A stretch of DNA of 64,000 nucleotides from Paenibacillus sp. FSL H7-0331 (GCF_001956045.1 NZ_MRTH01000001.1:62001-126000); one strand, 5' to 3'. Shown: positions 17,259-28,785, numbered from the stretch's first letter. The notes: generated by a model not told the origin, from the sequence alone. Numbers and translations: made by a program.

Positions 17259-18432
17259 AGTCTAGTTCTCCTTTTGCTGCAGGTCCGGAAGCACCGGCTG
17301 CTTGTAATCCTAGCTTGGAAGCCGCAGAAATTTGCGCTTGTCTAGGGAGCTGCGGACGATCCGCTTTGAACTGGCGTATTTGCTGGATAAAATCATCGAA
17401 CAAATAGCTGGAGTCAAAAGGACCCGGGGACGCTTCAGGGTGATACTGTACGGAAAAAGCAGGATACTTGGTGTGCTTCAAGCCTTCGATAGTACCATCA
17501 TTGTTATTGATATGTGTCACTTCAAGCTCCGTATTTGCAACGGATTCATCTTTAACGGTATAGCCATGGTTTTGCGATGTGATGTAACAACGATTGCTTT
17601 GCAGATCCTTAACCGGATGGTTACCGCCGCGATGTCCGAATTTCAGCTTGTCCGTGTCAGCGCCGCAAGCAAGAGCGAACAACTGATGGCCTAAGCAAAT
17701 ACCGAAAATCGGGAATTCACCAAGCAAATCAGCGATCATGGATACGGCATGCGGAACATCCTTTGGATCCCCAGGGCCATTGGACAATAGGATGCCATCC
17801 GGTCCCAAACGGCGAATTTGTTCAGCTGTTGTATCATGAGGTACGACGACAACGTCGCAATCACGTTTAACCAAATCACGAAGAATTCCGCTTTTGGAGC
17901 CAAAGTCAACCAGCACAACCCGTTCTTTGGGTCCTGGAATGCTGAACACGCTTTTGGTTGAAACTCTGGAAACCTGATCATTCATTAATGAGCTGCCTGT
18001 TAATTGCTCCATCAGTTCAGCAACTGATTTCGTAGAAGTCGTCAGCATGGCTTTCATAACTCCATGATGGCGAATCCGGCGAGTCAGCATCCGGGTATCG
18101 ATATCGCTGATGCCGATAATTCCGTATTCTTTGAGCAAGCTGTCCAGTGAATATTCCGCTCTCCAGTTGCTTGGAACCACTTCATGCTCACGTACGACGA
18201 AGCCATGGATAAATGGACGAATCGACTCGAAATCATCACGTGCCATACCATAGTTACCTATCAACGGGTACGTCATCGTTACAATTTGTCCACAATAGGA
18301 GGGGTCTGAAAGAACCTCCTGATAACCTGTCATACCTGTATTAAAAACGACCTCGCCAACCGAGTCGCCCTCACTTCCAAAGCCTTTGCCTGTAAATAAT
18401 GTACCGTCTTCCAACAATAATCTTGCCTGCAT
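17245..18432 (-). CDS. carA: Carbamoyl-phosphate synthase small (glutaminase) subunit
   Basis: Class I glutamine amidotransferase subunit. The triad is visible: the cysteine in [13 protein letters not shown] and the His/Glu in [12 protein letters not shown]. Residues 1-150 form the CPSase small-subunit domain ([19 protein letters not shown]). AAGGAG lies 9 nt before the ATG at 18432. The protein is 395 residues, about 30 longer than Bacillus PyrAA, because of an Ala/Gln/Gly-rich tail after RQFKADRPQ. Its 3' end overlaps carB by 14 nt. Confidence 0.96.
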   Translation of the reverse strand: MQARLLLEDGTLFTGKGFGSEGDSVGEVVFNTGMTGYQEVLSDPSYCGQIVTMTYPLIGNYGMARDDFESIRPFIHGFVVREHEVVPSNWRAEYSLDSLLKEYGIIGISDIDTRMLTRRIRHHGVMKAMLTTSTKSVAELMEQLTGSSLMNDQVSRVSTKSVFSIPGPKERVVLVDFGSKSGILRDLVKRDCDVVVVPHDTTAEQIRRLGPDGILLSNGPGDPKDVPHAVSMIADLLGEFPIFGICLGHQLFALACGADTDKLKFGHRGGNHPVKDLQSNRCYITSQNHGYTVKDESVANTELEVTHINNNDGTIEGLKHTKYPAFSVQYHPEASPGPFDSSYLFDDFIQQIRQFKADRPQLPRQAQISAASKLGLQAAGASGPAAKGELDYAKK

Positions 18433-18531
18433 CGATTTCAACTCCTTATCTACTTGATTCCAACTCTTTAAGTGGTAACTCTGTAATTAACCTGTTTATT
18501 GTAGAATTGGCTTCATCGCCAATCGCTCCGT

Positions 18532-19821
18532 TTATGCTTCTGACCAAACGACCTTGCCGCCAACCATCGTATGCGTCGGCCAGCCTTGCAAGCTCCAGCC
18601 TATGAAAGGTGTATTGTGTCCTTTGGATAGGAAATCCGCCGCGTAGACCGCTTGTTCCTTATTCAAATCAATAATTGTAATATCTGCTACTTTACCTGCT
18701 TCCAACCAGCCTTGTGATAAACCGAAAACTTGTGCTGGCAAGGAGGTCATTTTGTCCACCAAAAATTGCAGTGTCCATTGTCCTGTTGCAACAAACTTGG
18801 TATAGAGCAGCGGGAATGCCGTTTCGAATCCGACAATTCCGAAAGGAGCCAAATCAACACCCTTCGCTTTCTCTTCAGCACTGTGAGGTGCATGATCGGT
18901 TACGATAATATCGATAGTTCCATCCAGCAAACCTTCGATACAAGCTTGTACATCTCTTGGCGTACGCAGCGGCGGATTCATTTTCCAATTGGCATCGTCC
19001 AGACCCGGGATATCTTCATCGGACAGCAGCAGGTGATGCGGACAAACCTCAGCTGTCACCTTAATGCCAAATTGCTTGGCATGGCGAATCAATCGAACCG
19101 ATTGCTCCGTACTGACATGACATACGTGGTAATGTGCACCCGTTGCTTCTGACAGAAGAACATCGCGGCCTACATGAATCGCTTCTGATTCATTAGGGAT
19201 TCCTTTTAAGCCGTGTTTGCGGGAAAATGCACCTTCGCTCGCCCATGCTCCCACTGTCAACGTGTCGTCCTCGCAGTGTGCGATAATCGGCAGTCCAATG
19301 GATGCAGCCTTCGTCATGGCATCCTTCATCATTTGCGCGTTTTGTACGCCTACACCATCATCTGTAAATCCGATAGCTCCCGCTTCCTTCAAAGCATCGA
19401 AGTCGGTCAGCTCGCGCCCCAGCTCATTTTTGGTAATACAAACATAAGGAAGCACGCGTATAATGCCTTCATTCTCAGCTTTATCCAACACATATTTGAC
19501 CGTTTCTACGGTATCGATAACAGGCCGTGTGTTTGGCATGCAGGCTATCGTTGTAAAGCCCCCACGAGCAGCTGAGCGTGTTCCACTCGCAATCGTCTCT
19601 TTATATTCAAAGCCTGGCTCACGAAGATGCACATGCATGTCGATCAAGCCTGCTGTAACCAGCTTGCCTGCCGCGTCAATTACTTCGTGCCCTGCGGTAT
19701 CTGGCAATGTATCTCCTGCTTCGATAATCTGTTCAATCAGCTGACCTTCTACCAATATATGACGTTTTGCAAGCTCATTACCCGAAGCTACCGTCTGTGC
19801 ATTCAATATCCAAATTCCCAT
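18532..19821 (-). CDS. pyrC: Dihydroorotase PyrC
   Basis: Zinc amidohydrolase that cyclises carbamoyl aspartate. The 429-residue class I enzyme has the metal motif DMHVHLREPG (His63, His65), PIIAHCEDD, YHVCHVSTEQS, EVCPHHLLL and VTDHAPHS. GGGAGG lies just before the ATG. pyrB ends 32 nt upstream; 99 nt separate it from carA. Confidence 0.96.
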   Translation of the reverse strand: MGIWILNAQTVASGNELAKRHILVEGQLIEQIIEAGDTLPDTAGHEVIDAAGKLVTAGLIDMHVHLREPGFEYKETIASGTRSAARGGFTTIACMPNTRPVIDTVETVKYVLDKAENEGIIRVLPYVCITKNELGRELTDFDALKEAGAIGFTDDGVGVQNAQMMKDAMTKAASIGLPIIAHCEDDTLTVGAWASEGAFSRKHGLKGIPNESEAIHVGRDVLLSEATGAHYHVCHVSTEQSVRLIRHAKQFGIKVTAEVCPHHLLLSDEDIPGLDDANWKMNPPLRTPRDVQACIEGLLDGTIDIIVTDHAPHSAEEKAKGVDLAPFGIVGFETAFPLLYTKFVATGQWTLQFLVDKMTSLPAQVFGLSQGWLEAGKVADITIIDLNKEQAVYAADFLSKGHNTPFIGWSLQGWPTHTMVGGKVVWSEA

Positions 19822-19853
19822 AATGGCCTCCCTGTAATTAAAGTTTATGAAGC

Positions 19854-21439
<1,586 letters not shown>

Positions 21440-21472
21440 TTAGTGCCTAATAGCCGTTGTTTCCATTCGTTC

Positions 21473-21495
21473 ACCTTGCCAGTCTCTCTGGACTG
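21473..21495 (-). promoter_or_regulatory. PyrR-binding anti-antiterminator hairpin and antiterminator arm
   Basis: The minus-strand hairpin CAGTC-CAGAGA-GACTG (21480-21495) matches the conserved PyrR-binding loop. The following GGCAAGGT (21473-21480) is perfectly complementary to the ACCTTGCC arm of the terminator, giving an antiterminator. PyrR-UMP binding would sequester this arm and allow the terminator to form. Confidence 0.9.
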
Positions 21496-21523
21496 AGTTT
21501 AAAGGTGCTTTTAAGTTACGAGT

Positions 21524-21552
21524 ATTATCCCATGTTCGACACAATGTGTCAA
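21524..21552 (-). promoter_or_regulatory. Sigma-A promoter of the pyr operon
   Basis: On the minus strand, TTGACA (21547-21552) and GATAAT (21524-21529) are spaced by 17 nt. The expected start is near 21517, giving a leader of about 195 nt. Confidence 0.88.
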
Positions 21553-21612
21553 TAGGATGCAAAAAATGATCTTTACAAAACATATATTTCATTTATAAAA
21601 GACTTTAAGTTT

Positions 21613-23220
21613 TCACCAGGATGCTATGCTCGAATCCGTTCTGGGTTCGGTCCCGCCCACCAACACGCCATTAGCCATTTTCCAGATGATCTGACCGCGG
21701 CCCAAAGTAAAGGTGCCAACCGCTCTTCTTACATCATGTCCTCTGTTAGACAAAGCAAGTGCAAGATGTTCCGGCACTGTATACTCAAGTTCGATCGTTT
21801 TGTCTTGTTTCCACTGCCATCTGGGAGCATCCAGAGCAGACTGTGGATTTAATCCAAAATCTATGGTATTGCATACTACCTGCACATGACCGTGCGGCTG
21901 CATAAATCCGCCCATTACTCCGAATGGACCGACGGGCTGATTGTCCTTCGTAATAAATCCCGGAATGATCGTATGGTAGCACTTTTTACCCGGTTCGAGA
22001 CGGTTGGCATCGTTATCATTCAAAGTAAACCGGCTTCCCCGGTTTTGCATGCCGATGCCTGTTCCCGGAATGACAATTCCTGAACCAAACGCAGCTGAAT
22101 TACTTTGAATGTAAGAAACCATATTCCCTTCACCATCGGCAGTAGCCAAATAAACCGTATCGCCAAGCACCGGATTCCCTTTCTCCGGCTGCATCGCCGT
22201 CGGCCCAATGAGCTTCATTCTATGCCGCGCATAATCCTCAGAGAGCAACTGCTCTACCGTCACACTCATTTGATTCTCCTGTGTGATATAATTCACACCA
22301 TCGGCAAAAGCAAGCTTTAAAACTTCTAACTGTGTATGATACAAGTCGACGGGACTCATTTTTGTCAGATCATAGTTTTTCAAAATATTCAAAGCCATCA
22401 ATGGAATGATACCTTGGCTGTTGGGGGGCATTTCCCAAATGTCATAACCTCGATAATTGATACTAACCGGCTTGACCCATTCAGGAGAGAATGCAGCAAG
22501 ATCCTCCTTGCGCAAATAACCTCCATGTAATCTTGAATACTGATCGATCTGATCGGCAAGCTCTCCCGTATAAAAGCTGGCAGCTTTCGTCTCTGCAATA
22601 AGCTGTAAGGTTCTGGCATGATCTGGTGAGCGCCACAATTCGCCTATCCCGGGAACTGAGCCGCCAGGAGCAAACGTGTCAAATAACGGTTTATACACCT
22701 CCCCGATAAATTCCCCTCGATACCTTGCAAACAATTTTGCCCAATCCGATCCAAGTGTAGGGTTGACTGCATACCCCTCTTCCGCATAACGAATAGCTGG
22801 CTCGAACAACTCAGCAAATGGCAGCTTGCCGAACTTTTCAGATAAAGCAGACCACGCTGCGGGAATTCCGGGCACGGTTACAGGAAGCCAACCATGAGAA
22901 GGCATTTTGTCGTAACCCGATTCACGTAATTTTTCGACGGAAATACTCTGAGGAGAAGGGCCGCTGGCATTTAAGCCGTGAAGCTCTCCTTGATGCCAAA
23001 CCAATACGAACGCGTCACCGCCAAATCCGTTATTGGTAGGTTCTACCACTGTCAGACAAGCGGCAACCGCTATGGCTGCGTCTATGGCATTTCCGCCCTT
23101 TTTCAGCATATCCAAACCTACTTGAGCGGCAATTGGCTGAGAAGCGGCAACCATTCCTTTATTTGCGTAGATGATATTCCTTTTGGATGCATGCGGATAG
23201 TAAAGTGGATCAAAGTTCAA
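21613..23220 (-). CDS. Gamma-glutamyltransferase (YwrD-like) family protein
   Basis: Ntn-hydrolase-fold protein of 535 residues. N-terminal features are GMVAASQPIAAQVGLDMLKKGGNAIDAAIA and PTNNGFGGDAF; the autoprocessing Thr is about Thr355 in VLGDTVYLATADGEGN, and LNDNDANRLEPGKKCYHTIIPG and GVMGGFMQPHGHVQV follow. It is closer to the cytosolic YwrD/Acy-type branch, as no signal peptide is seen. GGT enzymes transfer or hydrolyse gamma-glutamyl amides; some relatives are acylases, so the substrate is open. It starts at TTG, with GGGAGG 9 nt upstream, and is last in an operon of sugar ABC transporter and Gfo/Idh dehydrogenase genes. No clear terminator precedes the pyr promoter. Confidence 0.88.
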   Translation of the reverse strand: MNFDPLYYPHASKRNIIYANKGMVAASQPIAAQVGLDMLKKGGNAIDAAIAVAACLTVVEPTNNGFGGDAFVLVWHQGELHGLNASGPSPQSISVEKLRESGYDKMPSHGWLPVTVPGIPAAWSALSEKFGKLPFAELFEPAIRYAEEGYAVNPTLGSDWAKLFARYRGEFIGEVYKPLFDTFAPGGSVPGIGELWRSPDHARTLQLIAETKAASFYTGELADQIDQYSRLHGGYLRKEDLAAFSPEWVKPVSINYRGYDIWEMPPNSQGIIPLMALNILKNYDLTKMSPVDLYHTQLEVLKLAFADGVNYITQENQMSVTVEQLLSEDYARHRMKLIGPTAMQPEKGNPVLGDTVYLATADGEGNMVSYIQSNSAAFGSGIVIPGTGIGMQNRGSRFTLNDNDANRLEPGKKCYHTIIPGFITKDNQPVGPFGVMGGFMQPHGHVQVVCNTIDFGLNPQSALDAPRWQWKQDKTIELEYTVPEHLALALSNRGHDVRRAVGTFTLGRGQIIWKMANGVLVGGTEPRTDSSIASW

Positions 23221-23264
23221 CGTCGACAACCTCCCTACGATTGAATCCTCTAAACAGAAACATT

Positions 23265-24251
23265 TCAATATGGAATTGGAACTGGCTTGCCTTGCTTAAC
23301 AGAGTCATAGGCAGCAAGAGCAACCGCAGCCGAATTCAATCCATCCTCACCCGTTACGGGAACCGATTTGCCCTCTTTAATAGAAAAAATAAAATTTTCA
23401 ATCATATACTGGTCCATACTATCACCCCAGTAGCTCCATTTGGCTTTGGTCTCATGATTGCTGTAAATATCATTTTTCTGGGCAAAGGAATCAATCGTGA
23501 TAACTCCCTTGGTTCCAATGATTTGCATACCTACGTCACCCCATGTAGGGAACGACTTGGGTCTGGACCAGCTTGTGTCAATAACAGCAAATACGCCATT
23601 TTCATACTTGACATGAACCATACCCGAATCATCAACCTGAATATTATGAAATAACGTGCCCATTTCGGCATAGACTTCCGTTGGCCGGCTGTCCAGAAAC
23701 CAATTGTACAAGTCCATCAAGTGAACGGTATGATCGAGTATCGCTCCACCCCCGGACAGGGCAGGATCAATGAACCATCTGCCTGGCATCGAACCTCGAT
23801 TGGTTCCTTTGATAGCGATGATATCGCCAATTTCGCCGCGTTTGACAGCTTCTCTTGCCTTAACAACGGGCGGTAAGAATCGGCAAGGGAATGCCGTCAT
23901 CAGCTCCACTCCACTTTGCTTGCATACCTGTATCATTTCATGCATCTCTTCAACGCTGATCCCGAGCGGCTTTTCGCAAAGAACATGTTTGCCCGCGATC
24001 GCGGCTTCTTTGGTAATTTGGGAGTGGTATACATTCTCTGAACAAATCACAACAGCATCCAGATCCTGGTTCAACAAATCATGATAATCGGCATGATAGC
24101 TCGTATCGTTATTAATATAAGGCTCGACACGCTCCCTGACTTCGTCAGCGATAGCTGCCACAATAACATCATGTCGAGCCGTCAGCGTATGATAGTAACC
24201 AATAGCATGAGAATGGGCAAAGCTGATGATACCAACCTTAATTTTGTTCAT
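23265..24251 (-). CDS. Gfo/Idh/MocA family oxidoreductase
   Basis: A NAD(P)-dependent dehydrogenase of 328 residues. The N-terminal Rossmann domain (KVGIISFAHSHAIGYY...) carries the family motif HVLCEKPLG, and the C-terminal alpha/beta domain includes GGGAILDHTVHLMDLYNWFL, with the His of the active site. Such enzymes oxidise or epimerise sugars, inositols or their derivatives. The glycine-rich loop is unusual (FAHSHA instead of GxGxxG). GGAGG lies 9 nt before the ATG. A paralogue lies 21 nt upstream in the same operon; the two may act in series on an imported glycan product. Confidence 0.9.
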   Translation of the reverse strand: MNKIKVGIISFAHSHAIGYYHTLTARHDVIVAAIADEVRERVEPYINNDTSYHADYHDLLNQDLDAVVICSENVYHSQITKEAAIAGKHVLCEKPLGISVEEMHEMIQVCKQSGVELMTAFPCRFLPPVVKAREAVKRGEIGDIIAIKGTNRGSMPGRWFIDPALSGGGAILDHTVHLMDLYNWFLDSRPTEVYAEMGTLFHNIQVDDSGMVHVKYENGVFAVIDTSWSRPKSFPTWGDVGMQIIGTKGVITIDSFAQKNDIYSNHETKAKWSYWGDSMDQYMIENFIFSIKEGKSVPVTGEDGLNSAAVALAAYDSVKQGKPVPIPY

Positions 24252-24272
24252 CCCTTGGATCCTCCAATGATA

Positions 24273-25250
24273 TTAATAGATATCAATTTTCATTCCGGTT
24301 TGTGCCGATTGTGCAGCCGCTAAAGCAATTCTCAGTGCTCTCAATGCGTCGGTAGCCGTAACTATAGATTCCGTATCGTTTTCAATACATGCCAAAAAGT
24401 GCTTCAGTTCATAGTAATACGGATTGTGAAACGCAGGGCTTTGGGGAATGGCCACTGCTGCCGGCTGATTGTCTTCTGCCGATGCTGCCTTTACGATCTT
24501 CAATGATAGGGCATCCTCACTGTTAAACCGAATGACACCCTCAGTCCCTGCAAACTCGACAGCCGTCGTGAATGGTCCGGGATATCCCCAGTGAGCCTCC
24601 AAATTGGCAATCGCTCCACCAGCAAATCGAAGTGTAACCAAGGCATAATCGTTCTGCTCCGATTGTGTCTGGAGCGCATATACCGATGTCACCTCGCCCA
24701 TCACGCTGCAAAGAAAATCGATATCATGAATCATCAGATCGATAATAACGCCGCCACTTCTGTCTTTGTACCAGGCTCTTGCTCTCGCTGGATTCGAACC
24801 GATCCGTTTGGTATGGATCACGCCTACTTTACCTATGACACCTGCATCCACTTTGGCTTTGATGTCCGCATAGTTGGGAAAGAACCTTACGACATGTCCG
24901 ACAAACAGCCTGACACCCTTTTCCTTGCAGGTATTAATCATCTCTACTGCGTCCTCTATCGACGGGGCTATCGGTTTTTCACAAATGATATGTTTACCGT
25001 ACGCAGCCACTCTCAGCACATACTCCTTATGGAGGTAGGTGGGGAGACAAATACTCACTACATCGGGATTTTCCATGTTTATCATTTCATCGAGAGACAC
25101 GTAGGCTCTTAATTGCCAATGCTCTGCCGTTTTGTTAACTTCAATCTCGTTATTGTCGCAAATAGCGACCAATTCCACACCTGGCATGGCTGCCAGATTT
25201 TCAATATGGCTTTTGCCCATCGTTCCGCAACCGACTACGGCAACTCTCAT
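24273..25250 (-). CDS. Gfo/Idh/MocA family oxidoreductase
   Basis: A protein of 325 residues with a canonical Rossmann start VAVVGCGTMGKSHIENLAA, the motif HIICEKPIAPS, and GGVIIDLMIHDIDFLCSVMG in the C-terminal substrate domain. Related family members include inositol 2-dehydrogenase and scyllo-inosose or sugar dehydrogenases; the substrate cannot be told. AGGAGG lies 8 nt before the ATG. It is in the ABC transporter operon, downstream of the binding protein gene. Confidence 0.92.
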   Translation of the reverse strand: MRVAVVGCGTMGKSHIENLAAMPGVELVAICDNNEIEVNKTAEHWQLRAYVSLDEMINMENPDVVSICLPTYLHKEYVLRVAAYGKHIICEKPIAPSIEDAVEMINTCKEKGVRLFVGHVVRFFPNYADIKAKVDAGVIGKVGVIHTKRIGSNPARARAWYKDRSGGVIIDLMIHDIDFLCSVMGEVTSVYALQTQSEQNDYALVTLRFAGGAIANLEAHWGYPGPFTTAVEFAGTEGVIRFNSEDALSLKIVKAASAEDNQPAAVAIPQSPAFHNPYYYELKHFLACIENDTESIVTATDALRALRIALAAAQSAQTGMKIDIY

Positions 25251-25333
25251 TCTTGGTTCCTCCTGAGGATTGGATTCCGGAAGCCCGCAATCTCAGGCTC
25301 CCGGGTTTGTATAAGGATGAAGGATGTCAGCTT

Positions 25334-26887
25334 TTATTTTTTTACGTTGCTATCATACCACTTCGTTGCTTCCTGAATAATTTGATCGCCCCCGCGCTTC
25401 TTCCAATCCTCAACGAATTTATCAAAATAATCAACGCTTTCTGTTCCTATGATGATTTTTGCTGCTGTCTCCATCCATAGCCCGTTTTTGGCAAGCTCGG
25501 GATGTGATTGCATCGTAGGAGGAAGCGGCATATCGATCCCATCATTTTTGCGTCCTTCAGCATTGGCAACATCCAGAGCTGCCGATATGAGTTCCCCTTC
25601 ATTACGTCCCTTCATGAATACTTTGTTATCCACATAGGAAGGACCCGTTATCCGAATAAATTTTAAGTGCATGTTTTCCTTGTTGATCCCGTCTGGTGTT
25701 GTCGGATATTTATACGCAATTTTGCCGTTATTGATCGTGTAATCTTCGCCTTCCAAACCATACGTCATGAATTGTTCAGCTTGATCCGAATAGAACCAAT
25801 CCAAAAATTTCATAACGGCTTCCGCATTTTTACTTGATTTGGGGATCGCAAACGCGGAACCAATCGAAGATGCAATACTGGTGCCCCCCTTGCCATCCGG
25901 ACCGATCGGAGCCGGAATAACGAGAATTTCCGCTTTTGGATCGCCTTGCCTTACTTCAGTTAGCCATTTGTCCGGGTAGCTGGGATCATGCATCCACATT
26001 CCCACACGCGCGGCTCCTTTAATTTTCGCATCCCAATCCTTGCCTTCCTGTACAAAAATCTCATTGTCGATCAGCTTTTCCTGGTAAAGCTTTTTGTACA
26101 ACGCCAGCGCTTCCTTCATCTCTGGACGCACGTAGTTGGGCACGAGCTGATTGTTCACATATTTCCAGGCTCCTTGCTTGAGATCATCACCTGGACTTAC
26201 ATCATAAGCACCGAAGAAAAGCTCGGCAAATCGGAAATTTTTGCGGCCTGAGAATGGAATTTCGTCCGCTTTACCATTCCCATTAAGGTCGTTATCCCGG
26301 AAAGCTCTCATAACCGTTATATACTCGTCAATTGTTTTGGGCACCTTCAAACCCAGCTTGTCCAGCCAATCTTTACGTACATAGACGGCCTGGGAGTGCG
26401 TAACCTCAGTAAGGTTGGGGATGGCATAGATTTTGCCTTCTTTGCTGAGAGTTGGAGAGTTCCATACCTCTTTGGAAATTTTGGCTTTGAGGTTAGGCGC
26501 AAACTTATCAATTAAATCATTCAACTCAAGGAAAGCACCGTTGTTAACCGCAGGAGCAGCCACCGGGGTGTTGATACCTCTAATCTCCAACAGATCCGAC
26601 ATCTCACCTGAAGCAAGTATCAAACCAAGCTTTTGTTCAAAGTCTGGGTGAGGAATCAGCTCGAATTGAACATTCGTTCCGGATAGCTCGCGTAACTTCT
26701 TCACGTACTTGTCCTCATTAATTTTGGGAGAAGCTTCAACATAAGGAAGTGATTTCGAGCTTAAAGCAACTTTAATGGATGGTGCCGGTTTATTGACATC
26801 TGATGCTGCATTCTCCGGTTTACTGCTACAGCCGACCGCTACAGCGGTAACAAGTGTGAAACAAATTGCCATTTTGAAATTGCTCAC
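25334..26887 (-). CDS. ABC transporter substrate-binding lipoprotein (LplA-type)
   Basis: Extracellular solute-binding protein of 517 residues. A signal peptide (residues about 1-19) ends in a lipobox-like VAVGC, so it is probably lipid-anchored. The segment NDLNGNGKADEIPF is the calcium-loop-like signature common in Paenibacillus LplA/YtcQ binding proteins. These belong to the complex-polysaccharide/oligosaccharide uptake group paired with LplB and LplC/YtcP permeases, as here. I chose the GTG at 26887, with AAGGTGGGG 6 nt upstream; the frame opens 12 nt earlier. The ligand is unknown. No ATPase gene is present; these systems usually share MsmX. Confidence 0.9.
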   Translation of the reverse strand: MSNFKMAICFTLVTAVAVGCSSKPENAASDVNKPAPSIKVALSSKSLPYVEASPKINEDKYVKKLRELSGTNVQFELIPHPDFEQKLGLILASGEMSDLLEIRGINTPVAAPAVNNGAFLELNDLIDKFAPNLKAKISKEVWNSPTLSKEGKIYAIPNLTEVTHSQAVYVRKDWLDKLGLKVPKTIDEYITVMRAFRDNDLNGNGKADEIPFSGRKNFRFAELFFGAYDVSPGDDLKQGAWKYVNNQLVPNYVRPEMKEALALYKKLYQEKLIDNEIFVQEGKDWDAKIKGAARVGMWMHDPSYPDKWLTEVRQGDPKAEILVIPAPIGPDGKGGTSIASSIGSAFAIPKSSKNAEAVMKFLDWFYSDQAEQFMTYGLEGEDYTINNGKIAYKYPTTPDGINKENMHLKFIRITGPSYVDNKVFMKGRNEGELISAALDVANAEGRKNDGIDMPLPPTMQSHPELAKNGLWMETAAKIIIGTESVDYFDKFVEDWKKRGGDQIIQEATKWYDSNVKK

Positions 26888-26919
26888 TGATATCCCCACC
26901 TTCGATTTTTTTATGATAA

Positions 26920-27771
26920 TTACCCTTTGACCGATCCTAGCAAGGCACCTTTGATAAAATGCTTTTGGATCATTGGATAAATTAACAGCACCGGTACTGT
27001 GGCTACAATAATCGTTGCCATTTTGATTCCTTCCACCGATAGCTGCATCCCCTGTACCATACTCCCGGCATCACTTTCCACTATAAGCTGGCGCAATTTC
27101 ACCTGCAGCGTGTAGAGATCAGGGTCCCGCAAATACATAATGGCATTCATATACCCATTCCAGTAGCCCACGGCATAAAACAATCCGATAGTCATTAAAG
27201 AAGGCAGCGAAAGCGGTAAAACAATAACCCTGAAAATTTTAAATTCGCTGCAGCCATCTATCGTCGCGGCCTCGGTTAAGCCCTCAGGTATGTTTCGAAA
27301 AAAGGAGATCATGATGATCAAATTAAAAGCGCTGATCAAACCAGGTATAATCAAGGCGTTTAATGAATTAAGCATACCAAGTGATTTGATTAGCAGATAA
27401 GTAGGAATCAGAGGTGCCGGGAAAACGATCGTAATAATGATTAATATCATAATTACGGCGCGTCCCCGCAATTGCTCCTTGGATAGTCCGTATCCCATCA
27501 TAGCGGTGAACAACAAGCTGACAAGCGTACCTGCCACCGTCACCCAGACTGTAATGCCAAATGATTGCCAGATCGCCGCATTGCGCAGCACGGAAGCGTA
27601 ATTATCCAGCGTAAAATTGACCGGAAATATGGTTACCTTCCCCTGGAGGATTGCCTGTCCACTGCTGAACGAGCCCGCCAATATATTTAAAAACGGGATT
27701 AACATGAGAAGTCCTACACCAATGAGCACGAAACCGTTAATATAGGGAAACCACTGCAGCCTCTTGTTCAT
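26920..27771 (-). CDS. Carbohydrate ABC transporter permease (LplC/YtcP-type)
   Basis: Integral membrane protein of 283 residues with six predicted transmembrane segments. The cytoplasmic EAA loop EAATIDGCSEFKIFRVIVLPLSLPS interacts with the ATPase. The C-terminus KHFIKGALLGSVKG is typical of YtcP/LplC permeases. GGAAGG lies 8 nt before the ATG; a GTG three codons earlier overlaps that site. It forms the permease heterodimer with the product of the upstream gene. Confidence 0.93.
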   Translation of the reverse strand: MNKRLQWFPYINGFVLIGVGLLMLIPFLNILAGSFSSGQAILQGKVTIFPVNFTLDNYASVLRNAAIWQSFGITVWVTVAGTLVSLLFTAMMGYGLSKEQLRGRAVIMILIIITIVFPAPLIPTYLLIKSLGMLNSLNALIIPGLISAFNLIIMISFFRNIPEGLTEAATIDGCSEFKIFRVIVLPLSLPSLMTIGLFYAVGYWNGYMNAIMYLRDPDLYTLQVKLRQLIVESDAGSMVQGMQLSVEGIKMATIIVATVPVLLIYPMIQKHFIKGALLGSVKG

Positions 27772-27786
27772 TGCACTCACCTTCCT

Positions 27787-28740
27787 TTAAAAAAGGGATT
27801 GGCCGGTAAGCTTCTTGCTTATCCGGTTGAAGCCAAGAATCAAAATCAAACCGACAACAGATTTAAAGATGCCAATCGCGGTTGTGTAGCTGTATTGCCC
27901 ACCCAGCAGCCCGATACTATAAATATACGTATCCAGAATCTGACCCTTGGCAGTCACTATCGGATTAAGGAGGATATATACCTGCTCAAAGCCCAAATCC
28001 AATATATGACCAATTCGGATCAACAGCAGTACCATGATCGTCGGCAGCAGCGCCGGGAGTGTGATACTGATTATCTTTCTGAGCCTGCCTGCGCCATCCA
28101 CATCAGCAGCTTCATACAATTCCGGATTAATACTCGCAAGTGCAGCCAAATATATAATGGTGTTCCAGCCAACTTCTTTCCAGATGCCGGACCATACGAC
28201 AATCGACCGGAAATATTCAGGCTTTTGCATAAAAAAGATGCGCTCAAATCCAAAAAAATTAAGCAAATCGTTAACAATGCCATAATTCGGAGACAGGACA
28301 TTAATGACCAGACCCCCTACAATAACCCACGATAGAAAATGAGGAAGATACATAATCGTTTGAATGCTGCGTTTAAACCACATTTTCCTCACTTCATTGA
28401 GCAGGATTGCTAGCAGAACTGGTGCAGGGAAGCCAAATACCAATTGATACATGCTGATGAGGATAGTGTTCGTGAGTATATTGAGAAACTCGGGATACGT
28501 GAATAAGGTCTCAAAATGCTTAAATCCTACAAATGGGCTTTTCCAAATACCTGTATACAAGTTATAATCTTGAAAAGCAATGATGCTGCCCGATATGGGG
28601 ATGTACTTAAAAAGAATAAAATAGATAAAGCCCGGAATGATCATGGCGTAGATTTGCCAATACTTGATCCAATAACGGCTCCGCGAACGGTTTCGTGTCT
28701 GGCTTTCAGTTAGCTTTACAGGCGGCGAGTGTGTATTCAT
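27787..28740 (-). CDS. Carbohydrate ABC transporter permease (LplB-type)
   Basis: First gene of the transport operon. A 317-residue protein with six transmembrane segments, the Lpl-type start YWIKYWQIYAMIIPGFIYFILFKYIPISG and the EAA loop ELYEAADVDGAGRLRKIISITLPAL. GGAGG lies 7 nt before the ATG. A cre-like sequence lies 32-45 nt upstream, so catabolite repression is likely. Its divergent neighbour is the sensor kinase expected to control it. Confidence 0.94.
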   Translation of the reverse strand: MNTHSPPVKLTESQTRNRSRSRYWIKYWQIYAMIIPGFIYFILFKYIPISGSIIAFQDYNLYTGIWKSPFVGFKHFETLFTYPEFLNILTNTILISMYQLVFGFPAPVLLAILLNEVRKMWFKRSIQTIMYLPHFLSWVIVGGLVINVLSPNYGIVNDLLNFFGFERIFFMQKPEYFRSIVVWSGIWKEVGWNTIIYLAALASINPELYEAADVDGAGRLRKIISITLPALLPTIMVLLLIRIGHILDLGFEQVYILLNPIVTAKGQILDTYIYSIGLLGGQYSYTTAIGIFKSVVGLILILGFNRISKKLTGQSLF

Positions 28741-28771
28741 GACCTTCCTCCAGTATTAGATTTTATCTCAT

Positions 28772-28785
28772 TTTAAGCGGTTACA
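28772..28785 (-). promoter_or_regulatory. cre-like (CcpA) site in front of the ABC operon
   Basis: The minus strand reads TGTAACCGCTTAAA, matching the consensus TGWAANCGNTNWCA at all but one position. It is 32-45 nt upstream of the first permease gene, probably downstream of the promoter, a position suited to roadblock repression. Confidence 0.55.
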
